The notes under the pieces are model-generated. The model was not told where the DNA came from and did not search any database. It saw nothing but the letters and a program-made list of their open reading frames with translations. DNA of 37,005 bases from positions 1 through 37,005 of the forward strand of contig JBBREQ010000014.1 of the NCBI GenBank assembly GCA_038202795.1, written 5' to 3'. Shown piece by piece: positions 16,914 to 24,770 of this stretch (its first letter is position 1; each line of letters begins with the position of its first letter). The stretch comes from PHET01 sp038202795. Lineage in GTDB: Bacteria; Actinomycetota; Coriobacteriia; Anaerosomatales; PHET01. A program made the position numbers and the translations under genes.

Positions 16914-17654
16914 ATGGAAGCGCAGCACAACCAGGACAGTACGCTCGAGATCCGGGCTCTGTGCAAGTCATTCGCGGCGCTCAAAGCCGTTGACGATGTG
17001 AGTTTCAGCCTGCAAACCGGGGAGATCCTCGGGCTCATCGGACCTAACGGCTCGGGAAAGACCACGCTCATCAATGTGGTGACGGGGCTTCTTCCAGCCA
17101 CGAGCGGAACTGTCTCGGTGGATGGACAGGCAACCACAGGTCGGCCCCCTCATCGCGTGGCCCGAGCCGGCATCGCTCGGACGTTCCAGACGATCAGACT
17201 CTTCCGCGAGCTGACCGTTCTCGAGAATGTGGAAGTCGCAGCGGTGAGCGTCGGCCGCAAGCGTCGCGAAGCAACGGTTGTGGCCGAGGAGCTGCTGGCT
17301 GAGATGGCGCTCGAGGAGTGGGCCGACCGACTTGCGAGCGAGATCCCCTTTGGTCACCAGCGCAAACTCGAGATCGCACGGGCGTTGGCCATGACGCCCA
17401 AGTTCCTGCTGCTGGACGAACCCGCAGCCGGGCTCAACGAAGAAGAGAGCGATCTGCTCCTCGAACTGCTTCGCTCGATCCCTGAAGCAAAACGCGTGGG
17501 GGTGCTCATCGTCGAGCACGATATGCGGCTCATGATGAACCTGTGCGACAAACTCCACGTGCTCAACTATGGCAAGACGATCGCGCACGGTACACCGGCC
17601 GAAGTGAAGTGCAATCCCGAGGTTGTGAGTGCCTACCTCGGCAGCACCGCGTAG
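16914..17654 (+). CDS. livG: ABC transporter ATPase, LivG type
   Basis: The ATG at 16914 follows GGGAGAACTGC; an in-frame frame open far upstream runs through the binding-protein gene and is ignored. The 246-residue ATPase has Walker A GPNGSGKTT (residues 43-51) and Walker B LLLDEPAAGLN. Its signature FGHQRKLEIARAL takes the degenerate LivG form rather than LSGGQ, as is usual for this subunit. It energises uptake with LivF at the cytoplasmic face. LivF begins 11 bp downstream. Placing both ATPases before the permeases differs from the more usual permease-first order. Confidence 0.9.
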   Translation: MEAQHNQDSTLEIRALCKSFAALKAVDDVSFSLQTGEILGLIGPNGSGKTTLINVVTGLLPATSGTVSVDGQATTGRPPHRVARAGIARTFQTIRLFRELTVLENVEVAAVSVGRKRREATVVAEELLAEMALEEWADRLASEIPFGHQRKLEIARALAMTPKFLLLDEPAAGLNEEESDLLLELLRSIPEAKRVGVLIVEHDMRLMMNLCDKLHVLNYGKTIAHGTPAEVKCNPEVVSAYLGSTA

Positions 17655-17665
17655 GGAAGGGACTC

Positions 17666-18400
17666 ATGCTCGCGATCAGAGAACTGCAAGCGTCGTACGG
17701 TGCTATCAGGGCACTGCACGGCATATCGCTCGAGGTCAAAGAGGGCGAACTCGTGGCGCTTCTGGGCACCAACGGTGCAGGTAAGTCCACGACGCTCAAG
17801 TCAATCTGCGGGGTGCTGAAGCCCACGGGAGGCTCGGTGGAGTTCTTGGGCGAGGACATCTCAGGAAAGAAGCCCGAGACGATTCTCAAGCGAGGGATCT
17901 CACTCGTCCCCGAGGGCCGGGAGATATTCACCAGCCTGACCGTGGCCGAGAATCTTCGGCTGGGAGCGTTTTCCTCCTATGAGCGTGGCCGCTACCAGCA
18001 GGACCTCGAAGAGATGTTTTCGCTGTTCCCGATACTGAAAGAGCGATTCGCTCAGCCGGGAGGACTGCTGTCGGGCGGGGAGCAGCAGCAGCTGGCTATC
18101 GCGCGCGCCCTGATGAGCCACCCTAAGCTTCTGATGCTTGATGAGCCCTCGCTGGGCCTCTCACCCACGATGGTGGACCTGATCTTCGATCTGATCGTCA
18201 AGTTGCGCGAGCGCGACACCACGATCCTGCTCGTCGAGCAGAACGCTGAGCGCGCCCTGAAGATTGCAGATCGCGTGTATGTCCTCAATACAGGGACGAT
18301 GGAGTTCAGCGGCACGCCCCAGCAGCTCGAGTCCGAGCTGGACATCGAGGCGGTCTACTTCGGCGGCGCCGACGACTCATCCTGTGAGGTGACGCTGTGA
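17666..18400 (+). CDS. livF: ABC transporter ATPase, LivF type
   Basis: The ATG at 17666 follows AGGGAAGG by five bases. The 244-residue protein has Walker A GTNGAGKST (34-42), Q-loop region SLVPEGREIFTSLTVAENL, signature LSGGEQQQLAIARAL and Walker B LMLDEPSLGLSP. The phrase EGREIF...LTV is characteristic of LivF. It pairs with LivG to drive the LivH/LivM channel. The TGA stop overlaps the next gene's GTG by four bases. Confidence 0.92.
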   Translation: MLAIRELQASYGAIRALHGISLEVKEGELVALLGTNGAGKSTTLKSICGVLKPTGGSVEFLGEDISGKKPETILKRGISLVPEGREIFTSLTVAENLRLGAFSSYERGRYQQDLEEMFSLFPILKERFAQPGGLLSGGEQQQLAIARALMSHPKLLMLDEPSLGLSPTMVDLIFDLIVKLRERDTTILLVEQNAERALKIADRVYVLNTGTMEFSGTPQQLESELDIEAVYFGGADDSSCEVTL

Positions 18401-19290
18401 TCAACGGGGAGTTCATCATCAACACGCTGAGTTTGGGGAGTCTCTACGCGCTGCTCGCGCTTGGCCTTGTGTTCGTGTACGGGATCCTCAAACTCGTGAA
18501 CTTCGCCTACGGCGAATACCTGATGGTCGCCGGGTACGCGATGTACGTGTTCGGCACGTTCGCCCAGCTACCGTGGTACGTGACAATGGTGCTCGCTGTG
18601 CTGATCGCGGCGCTCACGAGCTATCTCACCGAACTTGTGGCGTTTCGGCCGGTCCGTAGCAAGTCGCTCAACGCGATGCTGGTGACCTCGTTCGCCGTCA
18701 GTGTGTTGCTTCAGAATGCGGCAGTCCTGTTTGTGTCCCCCCGGTCGCGCGCCGTGCCGTTGCCGCCGGCCTTCAACCAGTCGGTGACGCTGCTCGGCGT
18801 CACGTCGCCACTTCGAAACCTGCTCACGATTGCCACCGCGGTGGTGCTGCTGACAGCACTTACGCTCCTGATGAAGTACACCGTGCTGGGCATTGCGATG
18901 CGCGCCGCTGCCGACAAGTTCACGACCACCCGCCTCATGGGAGTACCGGCCAACCTCGTCATCTCGGTGGCGTTCATCATCAGCGGGTTTCTGGCCGGCG
19001 TCGTCTCGATCTTCTGGGTCGGCCGCTCGGCCTCTGTCGAGCCGCTCATCGGATTCGCACCGTTGTTGATCGCGTTCATCGCGACCGTGATCGGCGGCAT
19101 GCATTCGCTACTGGGGGCGGTGGTGGGCGGCTTCGTGTACGGGCTGCTGTTCAACGTGCTGAGCATCATGCTCCCCGCATCGATGATCAACTACCGCGAC
19201 GCGTTCATGTTCGTCATCGTGATCTTGTTCCTGCTGATACGACCTGAGGGTCTCATACGCGGCGGTTATACCGAGGAGCGTGTGGGATGA
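18397..19290 (+). CDS. livH: ABC transporter permease, LivH type
   Basis: The GTG at 18397 overlaps the livF stop. The 297-residue protein has about eight hydrophobic helices and the LivH-type opening NTLSLGSLYALLALGLVFVYGILKLVNFAYGEYLM, in which the FAxGE motif is diagnostic. A later stretch ATVIGGMHSLLGAVVGGFVYGLL matches the EAA-like loop for ATPase contact. It forms half of the inner channel. The next permease starts in the last four bases. Confidence 0.92.
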   Translation: MINGEFIINTLSLGSLYALLALGLVFVYGILKLVNFAYGEYLMVAGYAMYVFGTFAQLPWYVTMVLAVLIAALTSYLTELVAFRPVRSKSLNAMLVTSFAVSVLLQNAAVLFVSPRSRAVPLPPAFNQSVTLLGVTSPLRNLLTIATAVVLLTALTLLMKYTVLGIAMRAAADKFTTTRLMGVPANLVISVAFIISGFLAGVVSIFWVGRSASVEPLIGFAPLLIAFIATVIGGMHSLLGAVVGGFVYGLLFNVLSIMLPASMINYRDAFMFVIVILFLLIRPEGLIRGGYTEERVG

Positions 19291-20357
19291 GCGCTAAGAA
19301 ATCGATATTCACGGCGCCCGCCGGGCGCTCCACAGTCCTCGCCCTCATCGTGCTGCTGATCGTTGGCGCAGTGCTCGTGAACACGTTCGCCGAGTTCGTG
19401 TGGATAGGCATCTATACGTACTTCTGCGTCACGCTGATGATGGTACTGGGGCTGCAGATGTTCATGGGAAACTCGGGCATCCTGAACTGGACCTACTTGG
19501 GTTTTGTCGGCATCGGCGCTTATGCGTCGTCGATTCTTTCGACCGCGCCGCAGCTTAAGTCGATGGGCGTTCCCAACATGTATCCCGCGTTGGTCCAGCT
19601 GCAGATGCCGGTGCTGCCGGCGCTTATCGTGGGAGGTCTGGTGGCTGCAGCGATTGCTGCCATCATCGCGTGGCCTCTGATGCGTCTGTCCGACGCGGTG
19701 GGGGTCATCACGCTGTTTGCCACACTCATCGTGATCCACGTGGTCATGACCCAGTGGGACAACGTGACCAACGGACCCCGCACGTTCTTCGGCGTGCAGG
19801 CGTTCACCAGTATCTGGGTTGCAGCTGCCGCAGCCTCGCTGACGCTATTCGCGGCACATCTGTTCCGTGAGTCCTCGCTTGGCCTGCGGCTGCGTGCCTC
19901 ACGCGACGATCGCCACGCCGCCATGGCTGTGGGCGTCAGCGTGGTCGCCGTACGTTACTTCACCTTCGTACTCAGCTCGTTTGTGGGTGGTGTCGGCGGC
20001 GGACTGTGGGCACACTACATCACGTCCTTCTCCCCCACGTCATTTTACGTGGTGGAGACGTTCGTGCTCCTGACCATGCTGGTCATAGGGGGCGCGGGCA
20101 GTATCTCCGGTGCGACGTTCGGCGCCGTGGCCATCACCGTGATGCGCGAGGGGCTGCGCCAGCTGGAGGGCTACCTCAACAACTCGGGCGTGATCAACTT
20201 CGAGGTATACGGGCTGACCGAGGTGATGGTGGCCGTCCTGTTGATAACGATTCTCATCTGGCGGCCCGATGGAATCATCGGCGGCAGGGAATTCACCCTG
20301 TCGCGCTTCAGACGGAAGAGGAGCCCCAACCAAGACCCCGAAGCCGAGACCGCGTAG
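19287..20357 (+). CDS. livM: ABC transporter permease, LivM type
   Basis: The ATG at 19287 overlaps the livH stop by four bases. The 356-residue protein has an N-terminal helix, then LivM motifs: MFMGNSGILNWTYLGFVGIGAYASSIL, GLRLRASRDDRHAAMAVGVSVVAVRYFTFVLSSFVGGVGGGLWAHY, and VIGGAGSISGATFGAVAI. It completes the membrane channel with LivH. The final 25 residues are basic and probably disordered. The amidase gene follows after 46 bp with its own strong ribosome site. Confidence 0.92.
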   Translation: MSAKKSIFTAPAGRSTVLALIVLLIVGAVLVNTFAEFVWIGIYTYFCVTLMMVLGLQMFMGNSGILNWTYLGFVGIGAYASSILSTAPQLKSMGVPNMYPALVQLQMPVLPALIVGGLVAAAIAAIIAWPLMRLSDAVGVITLFATLIVIHVVMTQWDNVTNGPRTFFGVQAFTSIWVAAAAASLTLFAAHLFRESSLGLRLRASRDDRHAAMAVGVSVVAVRYFTFVLSSFVGGVGGGLWAHYITSFSPTSFYVVETFVLLTMLVIGGAGSISGATFGAVAITVMREGLRQLEGYLNNSGVINFEVYGLTEVMVAVLLITILIWRPDGIIGGREFTLSRFRRKRSPNQDPEAETA

Positions 20358-20403
20358 GTCCCGGAACCGCCGAGACAGGACCAGACAGGCAGGAGGACGA
20401 ATC

Positions 20404-21309
20404 ATGGCTTGTGAGTTGAACCGCGACAAAGCGTTCTTTGCATTCTCGCCGGATGTCGAGCCGGCTATTCGCATCAGTCAGGGCGAGGAGCTCTTTCTGC
20501 AGACGCACGACTGCTTCAGCGGCCAGCTCAAGACCCCGGCCGATACACTCGAGACGCTGGATTGGAGCATCACGAACCCGGCGACCGGCCCCGTCTACAT
20601 CGAGGGAACCAAGCCCGGAGACGTGCTGCGCGTCGATCTGCTCGAGGTCAAGGCGACCGGACCATCCGTCATGGTCGCCGTGCCCGGCGTGGGTGGCATG
20701 GGTGAGATGATCACCGAGATGGAGACCACCATTCTCAAGCACACCGATACGACGGTGATCTTCAAGGATCGCGTTGAGGTGGCTCAGAAGCCCATGCTTG
20801 GTGTTATCGGCGTGGCCCCTGCCCGGGGCGAGATTCCCAACAGCACCCCCGGTGGCCATGGCGGCAATATGGACTGCACACTCGTCACCACCGGAGCGAG
20901 CCTCTATCTGACGGTAGGCGTCGAGGGCGCACTCTTCGGTTGCGGTGACATGCACGCTGCCATGGGTGATGGTGAGGTCGTCATCTGTGGTGCCGAGACA
21001 CCCGGCGAGGTGCGGCTGACGGCCCAGGTCGTGGACGTGCCGGGGCTTCCCACGCCATTTCTGGAGAACGATGAGCTCGTTGTCGTGATCGCATCTGCCG
21101 AGACGGTTGACGAAGCGTATAAAGATGCACTGAGTCGCATGCTCGGGTTTCTCACCGAGGTGGCGGGTATGCCCACCAACGATGCAGCAATGCTCATGAG
21201 CCTCGTGGGCAGCCTGCGGTTCTGTCAGGTCGTCGACCCGCTGATGACCGTGCGATTCGAGTTCCCGAAGTCGGTGCTCAAAGAGTACGGATTCGAGCTA
21301 CCCCGCTAG
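20404..21309 (+). CDS. Acetamidase/formamidase
   Basis: The ATG follows AGGAGGACGAATC, which fixes the start. The 301-residue protein matches the FmdA/AmdA acetamidase-formamidase family: QTHDCFSGQL, GPVYIEGTKPGDVLRVDLLEV, a GxxxGGNMDC motif (TPGGHGGNMDC), LFGCGDMHAAMGDGEV and VIASAETVDEAYKDALSRML. The family hydrolyses formamide or acetamide to ammonia and the acid in the cytoplasm. Its place at the end of an importer operon suggests uptake of short amides as a nitrogen or carbon source. The exact substrate is not evident. Confidence 0.9.
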   Translation: MACELNRDKAFFAFSPDVEPAIRISQGEELFLQTHDCFSGQLKTPADTLETLDWSITNPATGPVYIEGTKPGDVLRVDLLEVKATGPSVMVAVPGVGGMGEMITEMETTILKHTDTTVIFKDRVEVAQKPMLGVIGVAPARGEIPNSTPGGHGGNMDCTLVTTGASLYLTVGVEGALFGCGDMHAAMGDGEVVICGAETPGEVRLTAQVVDVPGLPTPFLENDELVVVIASAETVDEAYKDALSRMLGFLTEVAGMPTNDAAMLMSLVGSLRFCQVVDPLMTVRFEFPKSVLKEYGFELPR

Positions 21310-21369
21310 CGCGCCGGCGCCGCCGGCACCGACCGCTGTGAAGAGGTGGTGTGTAGACGCGCGTGGCAG

Positions 21370-21390
21370 CTATATGTTATACGCATATAG
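21370..21390 (+). promoter_or_regulatory. Inverted repeat, probable PadR operator
   Basis: CTATATG (21370-21376) and CATATAG (21384-21390) are perfect complements across seven bases, 40 bp before the PadR start. AT-rich palindromes of this kind at promoters are typical PadR sites. The site probably overlaps the -10 of the operon. Autoregulation is inferred. Confidence 0.5.
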
Positions 21391-21429
21391 GTAACTCACA
21401 CATCTACATGCCGGAGGCGCGCGACACCC

Positions 21430-21825
21430 ATGATGCATGACCATCCCGAAGGAGCTGGACGCTGTGGCGGGCGCAAGGGCGCACTGACCGAACCCCTCGT
21501 GCTCGCCGCGCTCCAGCGCACCGTCGCGCACGGCTACGACTTGCGCACCGCGATCACCCAGATGACTGGCGAGCGAGCGACCATCGACGCGGGCGGGCTC
21601 TACCGCACGCTGAGACGTCTCGAGGAAGACGGCTTCGTCACTTCGCAATGGACCGAGGGCGAGTCCGGACCGCAGCGTCGCGACTATCGCATTACCCCCG
21701 AGGGTCTCGAACTGGCCGAGGACTGGGCGCGCCACCTGCACGCGCGCTCCGAGCTTCTCGCACTGGTCGCGGCGCTGCTGCAAAGCGCCGGCGGGCCGCC
21801 TGCGAGCGCGGAGGGCGGCCGGTGA
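21430..21825 (+). CDS. PadR-family transcriptional regulator
   Basis: The 131-residue protein has the winged-helix PadR pattern: LTEPLVLAALQRTVAHGYDLRTAI, then the recognition region GGLYRTLRRLEEDGFVTSQW, wing QRRDYRITPEGLEL, and a C-terminal helix for dimerisation. The N-terminus is rich in His and Cys (MMHDHPEGAGRCGG), which could bind a metal. PadR proteins repress until an effector binds. The stop overlaps the next gene by four bases, so it controls or belongs to the permease/NifX-like operon. Confidence 0.85.
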   Translation: MMHDHPEGAGRCGGRKGALTEPLVLAALQRTVAHGYDLRTAITQMTGERATIDAGGLYRTLRRLEEDGFVTSQWTEGESGPQRRDYRITPEGLELAEDWARHLHARSELLALVAALLQSAGGPPASAEGGR

Positions 21826-22307
21826 TCGATCCCACAGGAGTCATCTACGCGGTCGTGATGGTTGTCGCGTACGCATTTGTCGCGCGCACGCGCCCAGAGA
21901 AGGCCGTTGAGGCCGCGAGAGCCGGCAGCAAGCAGCTCGTCTCGATTCTGCCTATGTTTCTCGCGGTCTTTGGGATCGTGGGGCTCTTCCAGGTCTTCGT
22001 ACCACCCTCGCTGATCGAGAAGTGGATGGGCGCGTCTTCAGGCGCACTGTCATTGCTGGTGGGCGCGGGTATCGGCTCGGTCGCCGCCGGTCCGCCGCCG
22101 GTCGCGTTTCCCATCGCTGCAGGATTACTCGAGGGCGGCGCGTGGATGCCAGCCGTCGCCGCGTTCATCGTGTCGTGGGTGCTGGTGGGAATCGCGTCGC
22201 TGCCGTTCGAGGCACAGCTGTTTGGGTGGCGCTTCGCCCTCCTGCGAAATGGCGGATCGTTTCTGCTCGCCATGCTTATCGGCCTTGTGATGGGGTGGGT
22301 GCTGTGA
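21822..22307 (+). CDS. Half-size permease (first of a homologous pair)
   Basis: The GTG at 21822 overlaps the padR stop. The 161-residue protein has about four membrane helices. It carries the motif GPPPVAFP ... EGGAWMPAVAAFIVSW ... SLPFEAQLFGWRFALLR. The same layout recurs in the next gene. Small permeases of about 160 residues, distantly similar to the DUF318/YraQ permeases, occur in pairs in anaerobes. Here the cysteines of that larger family are missing. The transported substrate is unknown. The two genes overlap by four bases and probably make one heterodimer. Confidence 0.65.
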   Translation: MIDPTGVIYAVVMVVAYAFVARTRPEKAVEAARAGSKQLVSILPMFLAVFGIVGLFQVFVPPSLIEKWMGASSGALSLLVGAGIGSVAAGPPPVAFPIAAGLLEGGAWMPAVAAFIVSWVLVGIASLPFEAQLFGWRFALLRNGGSFLLAMLIGLVMGWVL

Positions 22308-22822
22308 GCGCGGTCTGGAAGTGGGTGCGCAAAGAGATCCTCGTGGTTCTGGTGGCCGGGCTGTACGTGTGGGCGCTGATCGTGTCGCCCGCCAAGACGG
22401 CACAGGCGCTGGAGCTCTCGCTCAGCATCCTGCTGTCGGTGTCGCTCATCATCGTCTCGGTCTTCTCGGCACTGGGGCTCTTTTCCGTGCTGGTGGACAA
22501 GCAAGCATTCGGACGACGGCTGGGCAACAAGGCGGGTGTCGGCACGCTGCTCGTGGCCGCTGGCTTTGGCACCATCCTGATGGGCCCGGTGTATGCGATC
22601 TTCCCGCTGCTCAAGACGTTTCGGGAGCACGGGGCGCGCTGGGGCGTCATTGTTGCCATCATGACTGCGTGGGCCGTGAAGATCCCCATGATTCCGCTTG
22701 AGGTCCGCTTTCTGGGCTGGGAGTTTTCCCTAGTGCGATCGCTTCTCACCATCGTCGCGGCGGTGGGAATGGGTCTAGTGTTCGACACGTTGATGGTTTC
22801 CGAGAGGAGCACACATGAGTGA
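22304..22822 (+). CDS. Half-size permease (second of a homologous pair)
   Basis: The GTG at 22304 overlaps the first half-permease. The 172-residue protein has about four helices. It repeats its neighbour's key block as GPVYAIFPLLKTFREHGARWGVIVAIMTAWAVKIPMIPLEVRFLGWEFSLVR, i.e. GP, FP, a tryptophan, P-x-E and FGW/LGW-F-x-L-x-R at matching spacings. This indicates an ancient duplication. Together the pair would make an eight-helix transporter. The last eight bases overlap the NifX-like gene. Confidence 0.65.
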   Translation: MSAVWKWVRKEILVVLVAGLYVWALIVSPAKTAQALELSLSILLSVSLIIVSVFSALGLFSVLVDKQAFGRRLGNKAGVGTLLVAAGFGTILMGPVYAIFPLLKTFREHGARWGVIVAIMTAWAVKIPMIPLEVRFLGWEFSLVRSLLTIVAAVGMGLVFDTLMVSERSTHE

Positions 22823-23195
22823 CACGCTACGAATCGCCGTGCCGGTCGAGGGTGGCGAAGGACTCGAGGCAGTACGGTCGGCGCACTTCGGGCATTCTGC
22901 CGGTTTCGCGCTGGTCGATGTGGAGGACGGCGCACCGGTCGCGGTGAGCATGCTGGTGAACCCACCGCACGCGCAGGGCGGTTGCATGACCACGGTGAAT
23001 CTGCTCGCGGCCAACGGAGTGCAGGCGGTCAGCGCAGCTGGCATGGGGCGCGGTCCGCTCAACGGCCTGATGCAGGTCGGCATTGCGATACATCACGACG
23101 CCCAGTCCGCGACCGTGGGTCAAGCGGTCGACGCGATTCTCGGCGGACGCACCACGCCGTTCGGTTCCGACCACGCCTGCCAGGGTCACCACTAG
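22815..23195 (+). CDS. NifX/NafY-type dinitrogenase iron-molybdenum cofactor biosynthesis domain protein
   Basis: The 126-residue protein begins with the RNase H-like NifX fold (LRIAVPVEGGEG, then SAHFGHSAGFALVDVEDG). It continues with HAQGGCMTTVNLLAANGVQAVSAAGMGRGPLNGL and VGQAVDAILGG. The C-terminus is DHACQGHH, a Cys/His tail that could bind metal. Relatives outside nitrogen fixers are thought to carry Fe-S or Mo-Fe-S clusters. No nif genes are in the window. Its translational coupling to the half-permeases suggests that the cargo is a metal, cluster or sulfur compound. Confidence 0.82.
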   Translation: MSDTLRIAVPVEGGEGLEAVRSAHFGHSAGFALVDVEDGAPVAVSMLVNPPHAQGGCMTTVNLLAANGVQAVSAAGMGRGPLNGLMQVGIAIHHDAQSATVGQAVDAILGGRTTPFGSDHACQGHH

Positions 23196-23243
23196 TTCAA
23201 GTGCACCGCGGCCGCACCGCGGCGTAACCGCAAAAGAAAACGC

Positions 23244-23307
23244 TTGACATCCGGGGTTCTCGGAGTATGTTAGTGAGCGTTCACTAACTGCCGAGAACCC
23301 CGGATGT
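23244..23307 (+). promoter_or_regulatory. Promoter inside a nested palindrome, efflux operon
   Basis: TTGACA (23244-23249) and TATGTT (23266-23271), 16 bases apart, form a promoter. An outer perfect repeat of 17-bp arms (23247-23263 and 23291-23307) encloses an inner one, GTTAGTGA (23269-23276) and TCACTAAC (23281-23288) across GCGT. The inner site is the size of a TetR operator and lies on the -10 and start site. The operon's own TetR is the obvious candidate. Confidence 0.65.
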
Positions 23308-23373
23308 TGTTCGTGCCAAGAACCTCAGAGGGGAACCGTGCGCCAGCTGCACGGATCAGCGCGAGGAGGCGGT

Positions 23374-24729
23374 ATGGCCAGTGGAACCGGCATAAGCGCT
23401 CAACGTGGGCTGATGCTCGCGGTGCTGGTGCTTGCGCTGACAGCTGGCGGCGTCCTTTGGTGGGCAAGCGCCCAGTCGCGCGACAACGGCAAAGACGTTG
23501 CAGTTGCCGGCAATGTGCGTGCTCGGTCCTACGCCGTGATCACCCCTGCACTCGCGCTGCCCGTCCCGGACTTCTCGGTGGGGATTCCTTCAACGGGCGC
23601 CAAGATCGGGAACCTGCCGGCCGCAGGCGGGCGCAGCGCGTCGCAGTCCGCGATGTCGCGCAGTCCCATCCCGGTGGTTGTCGGAACACTCGACAGCGTC
23701 GATGTGGGGCAAGGTGACCGCGTCCGCGCGGGTCAGGTGATTGCGCAGATCGACACCACGATGCTGGACCTGGGAGTTGAGGCGGCACAGGCCGCAGCGC
23801 GTAAAGCCCGGGCCGACGTGGGGGTCGTCGAGGGTAACCTCGGTACCGTGGCAGACAACGAGTCCAAGCTCTCTACCGCCCGGACCAAGCTTTCAGACGG
23901 CGAGGCGCAGCTGACCAAGGCGAAGCGCGACCTGCTCAAGGCGCGCAAGCAACTCCGGGCGTCGCGCGCCAAGGCAGTGGCGGGTCGAGCCACGCTCAAA
24001 GGGCAGATCGCGGCGCTTGAGAAGATGCTCTCTGGACCGCCGCCGCCCACGCCCCCAAAGCCCCCAACCGGACCTACGCCTACGCAGACCCTGGCGAAGC
24101 TCAAGGCGAAACTCGCTGAACTCAATGCCGGTATCGCGAAGATAGATGCGGGGTTGGCGAAGGTCGACGCCGGCTTGGTCAAGGTCAATGCGGGCTTTGG
24201 CAAACTCGCTTCCAACCGCTCAAAGATCAACACGGGCAGCTCCGCACTTGCTGATGCCAAGACGCAGCTCAGGACCGCGCAAGACGTTCTCGGCGTCGTG
24301 GTAGAGGGGCGCGATGCCGGCGTGGCTTACGCCCGGGCGGCTCGTGACATGGCAACCATCACGGCGCCGGTCGACGGCGTGGTGACGTATGCGCGGCTGC
24401 CTGGAACGGTCGTGGTGGTGGGCGCGCCCATCGTGCGCATCGTTCCTAACGAGCCGCAGAAGGTCGATACCTACCTCACCGCTCAGCAGATGCTTCGCGT
24501 GCGTCCGGGGGATGCGACCAGCATCACGCTCGACTCGTTCCCGGGCCAGACCTTCTCGGGAAAAATCACCACCATCGGGTCCGCGTACACCTTCGTGCCC
24601 ACCAGCTTCCCCACTGATCTGGTCCACATGACCCGTGCCGTCAAGGTCACGGTCGCGATGGACCAGGGCGCTGCACTTCCTGCAGGCACGCCGGTCGACG
24701 TGATCATCACAACGGGAGAGAACCGCTGA
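23374..24729 (+). CDS. HlyD-type membrane fusion protein with Pro-rich hairpin tip
   Basis: The ATG at 23374 follows GAGGAGG; a GTG at 23338 after GAGGGG is also possible and would add 12 residues. The 451-residue protein has one N-terminal membrane helix and a split lipoyl/barrel-sandwich part (PIPVVVGTLDSVDVGQGDRVRAGQVIAQID and ATITAPVDGVVTYARLPG). A long Lys/Ala-rich coiled coil lies between them. The middle of the coil holds a Pro-rich turn (GPPPPTPPKPPTGPTP) and then heptads of AG-x-x-K-x-D/N. It should link the ABC exporter to the outside. No outer-membrane TolC partner is seen, which fits a Gram-positive. Confidence 0.8.
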   Translation: MASGTGISAQRGLMLAVLVLALTAGGVLWWASAQSRDNGKDVAVAGNVRARSYAVITPALALPVPDFSVGIPSTGAKIGNLPAAGGRSASQSAMSRSPIPVVVGTLDSVDVGQGDRVRAGQVIAQIDTTMLDLGVEAAQAAARKARADVGVVEGNLGTVADNESKLSTARTKLSDGEAQLTKAKRDLLKARKQLRASRAKAVAGRATLKGQIAALEKMLSGPPPPTPPKPPTGPTPTQTLAKLKAKLAELNAGIAKIDAGLAKVDAGLVKVNAGFGKLASNRSKINTGSSALADAKTQLRTAQDVLGVVVEGRDAGVAYARAARDMATITAPVDGVVTYARLPGTVVVVGAPIVRIVPNEPQKVDTYLTAQQMLRVRPGDATSITLDSFPGQTFSGKITTIGSAYTFVPTSFPTDLVHMTRAVKVTVAMDQGAALPAGTPVDVIITTGENR

Positions 24730-24770
24730 TCCGAGCCGAGACACGACTGTGAAAAGGAGCGATTGAGACG

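Noticed and set aside
21313..21327. GCCGGC-GCC-GCCGGC hairpin after the amidase gene as a terminator
   Set aside because: The stem is only six bp, with no T-run after it, and GCCGGC repeats are common by chance at this GC content.
23200..23230. Repeated CACCGCGGC after the NifX-like gene as a terminator
   Set aside because: It can fold weakly but lacks a T-run, and alternative pairings are as good; not supported enough to list.
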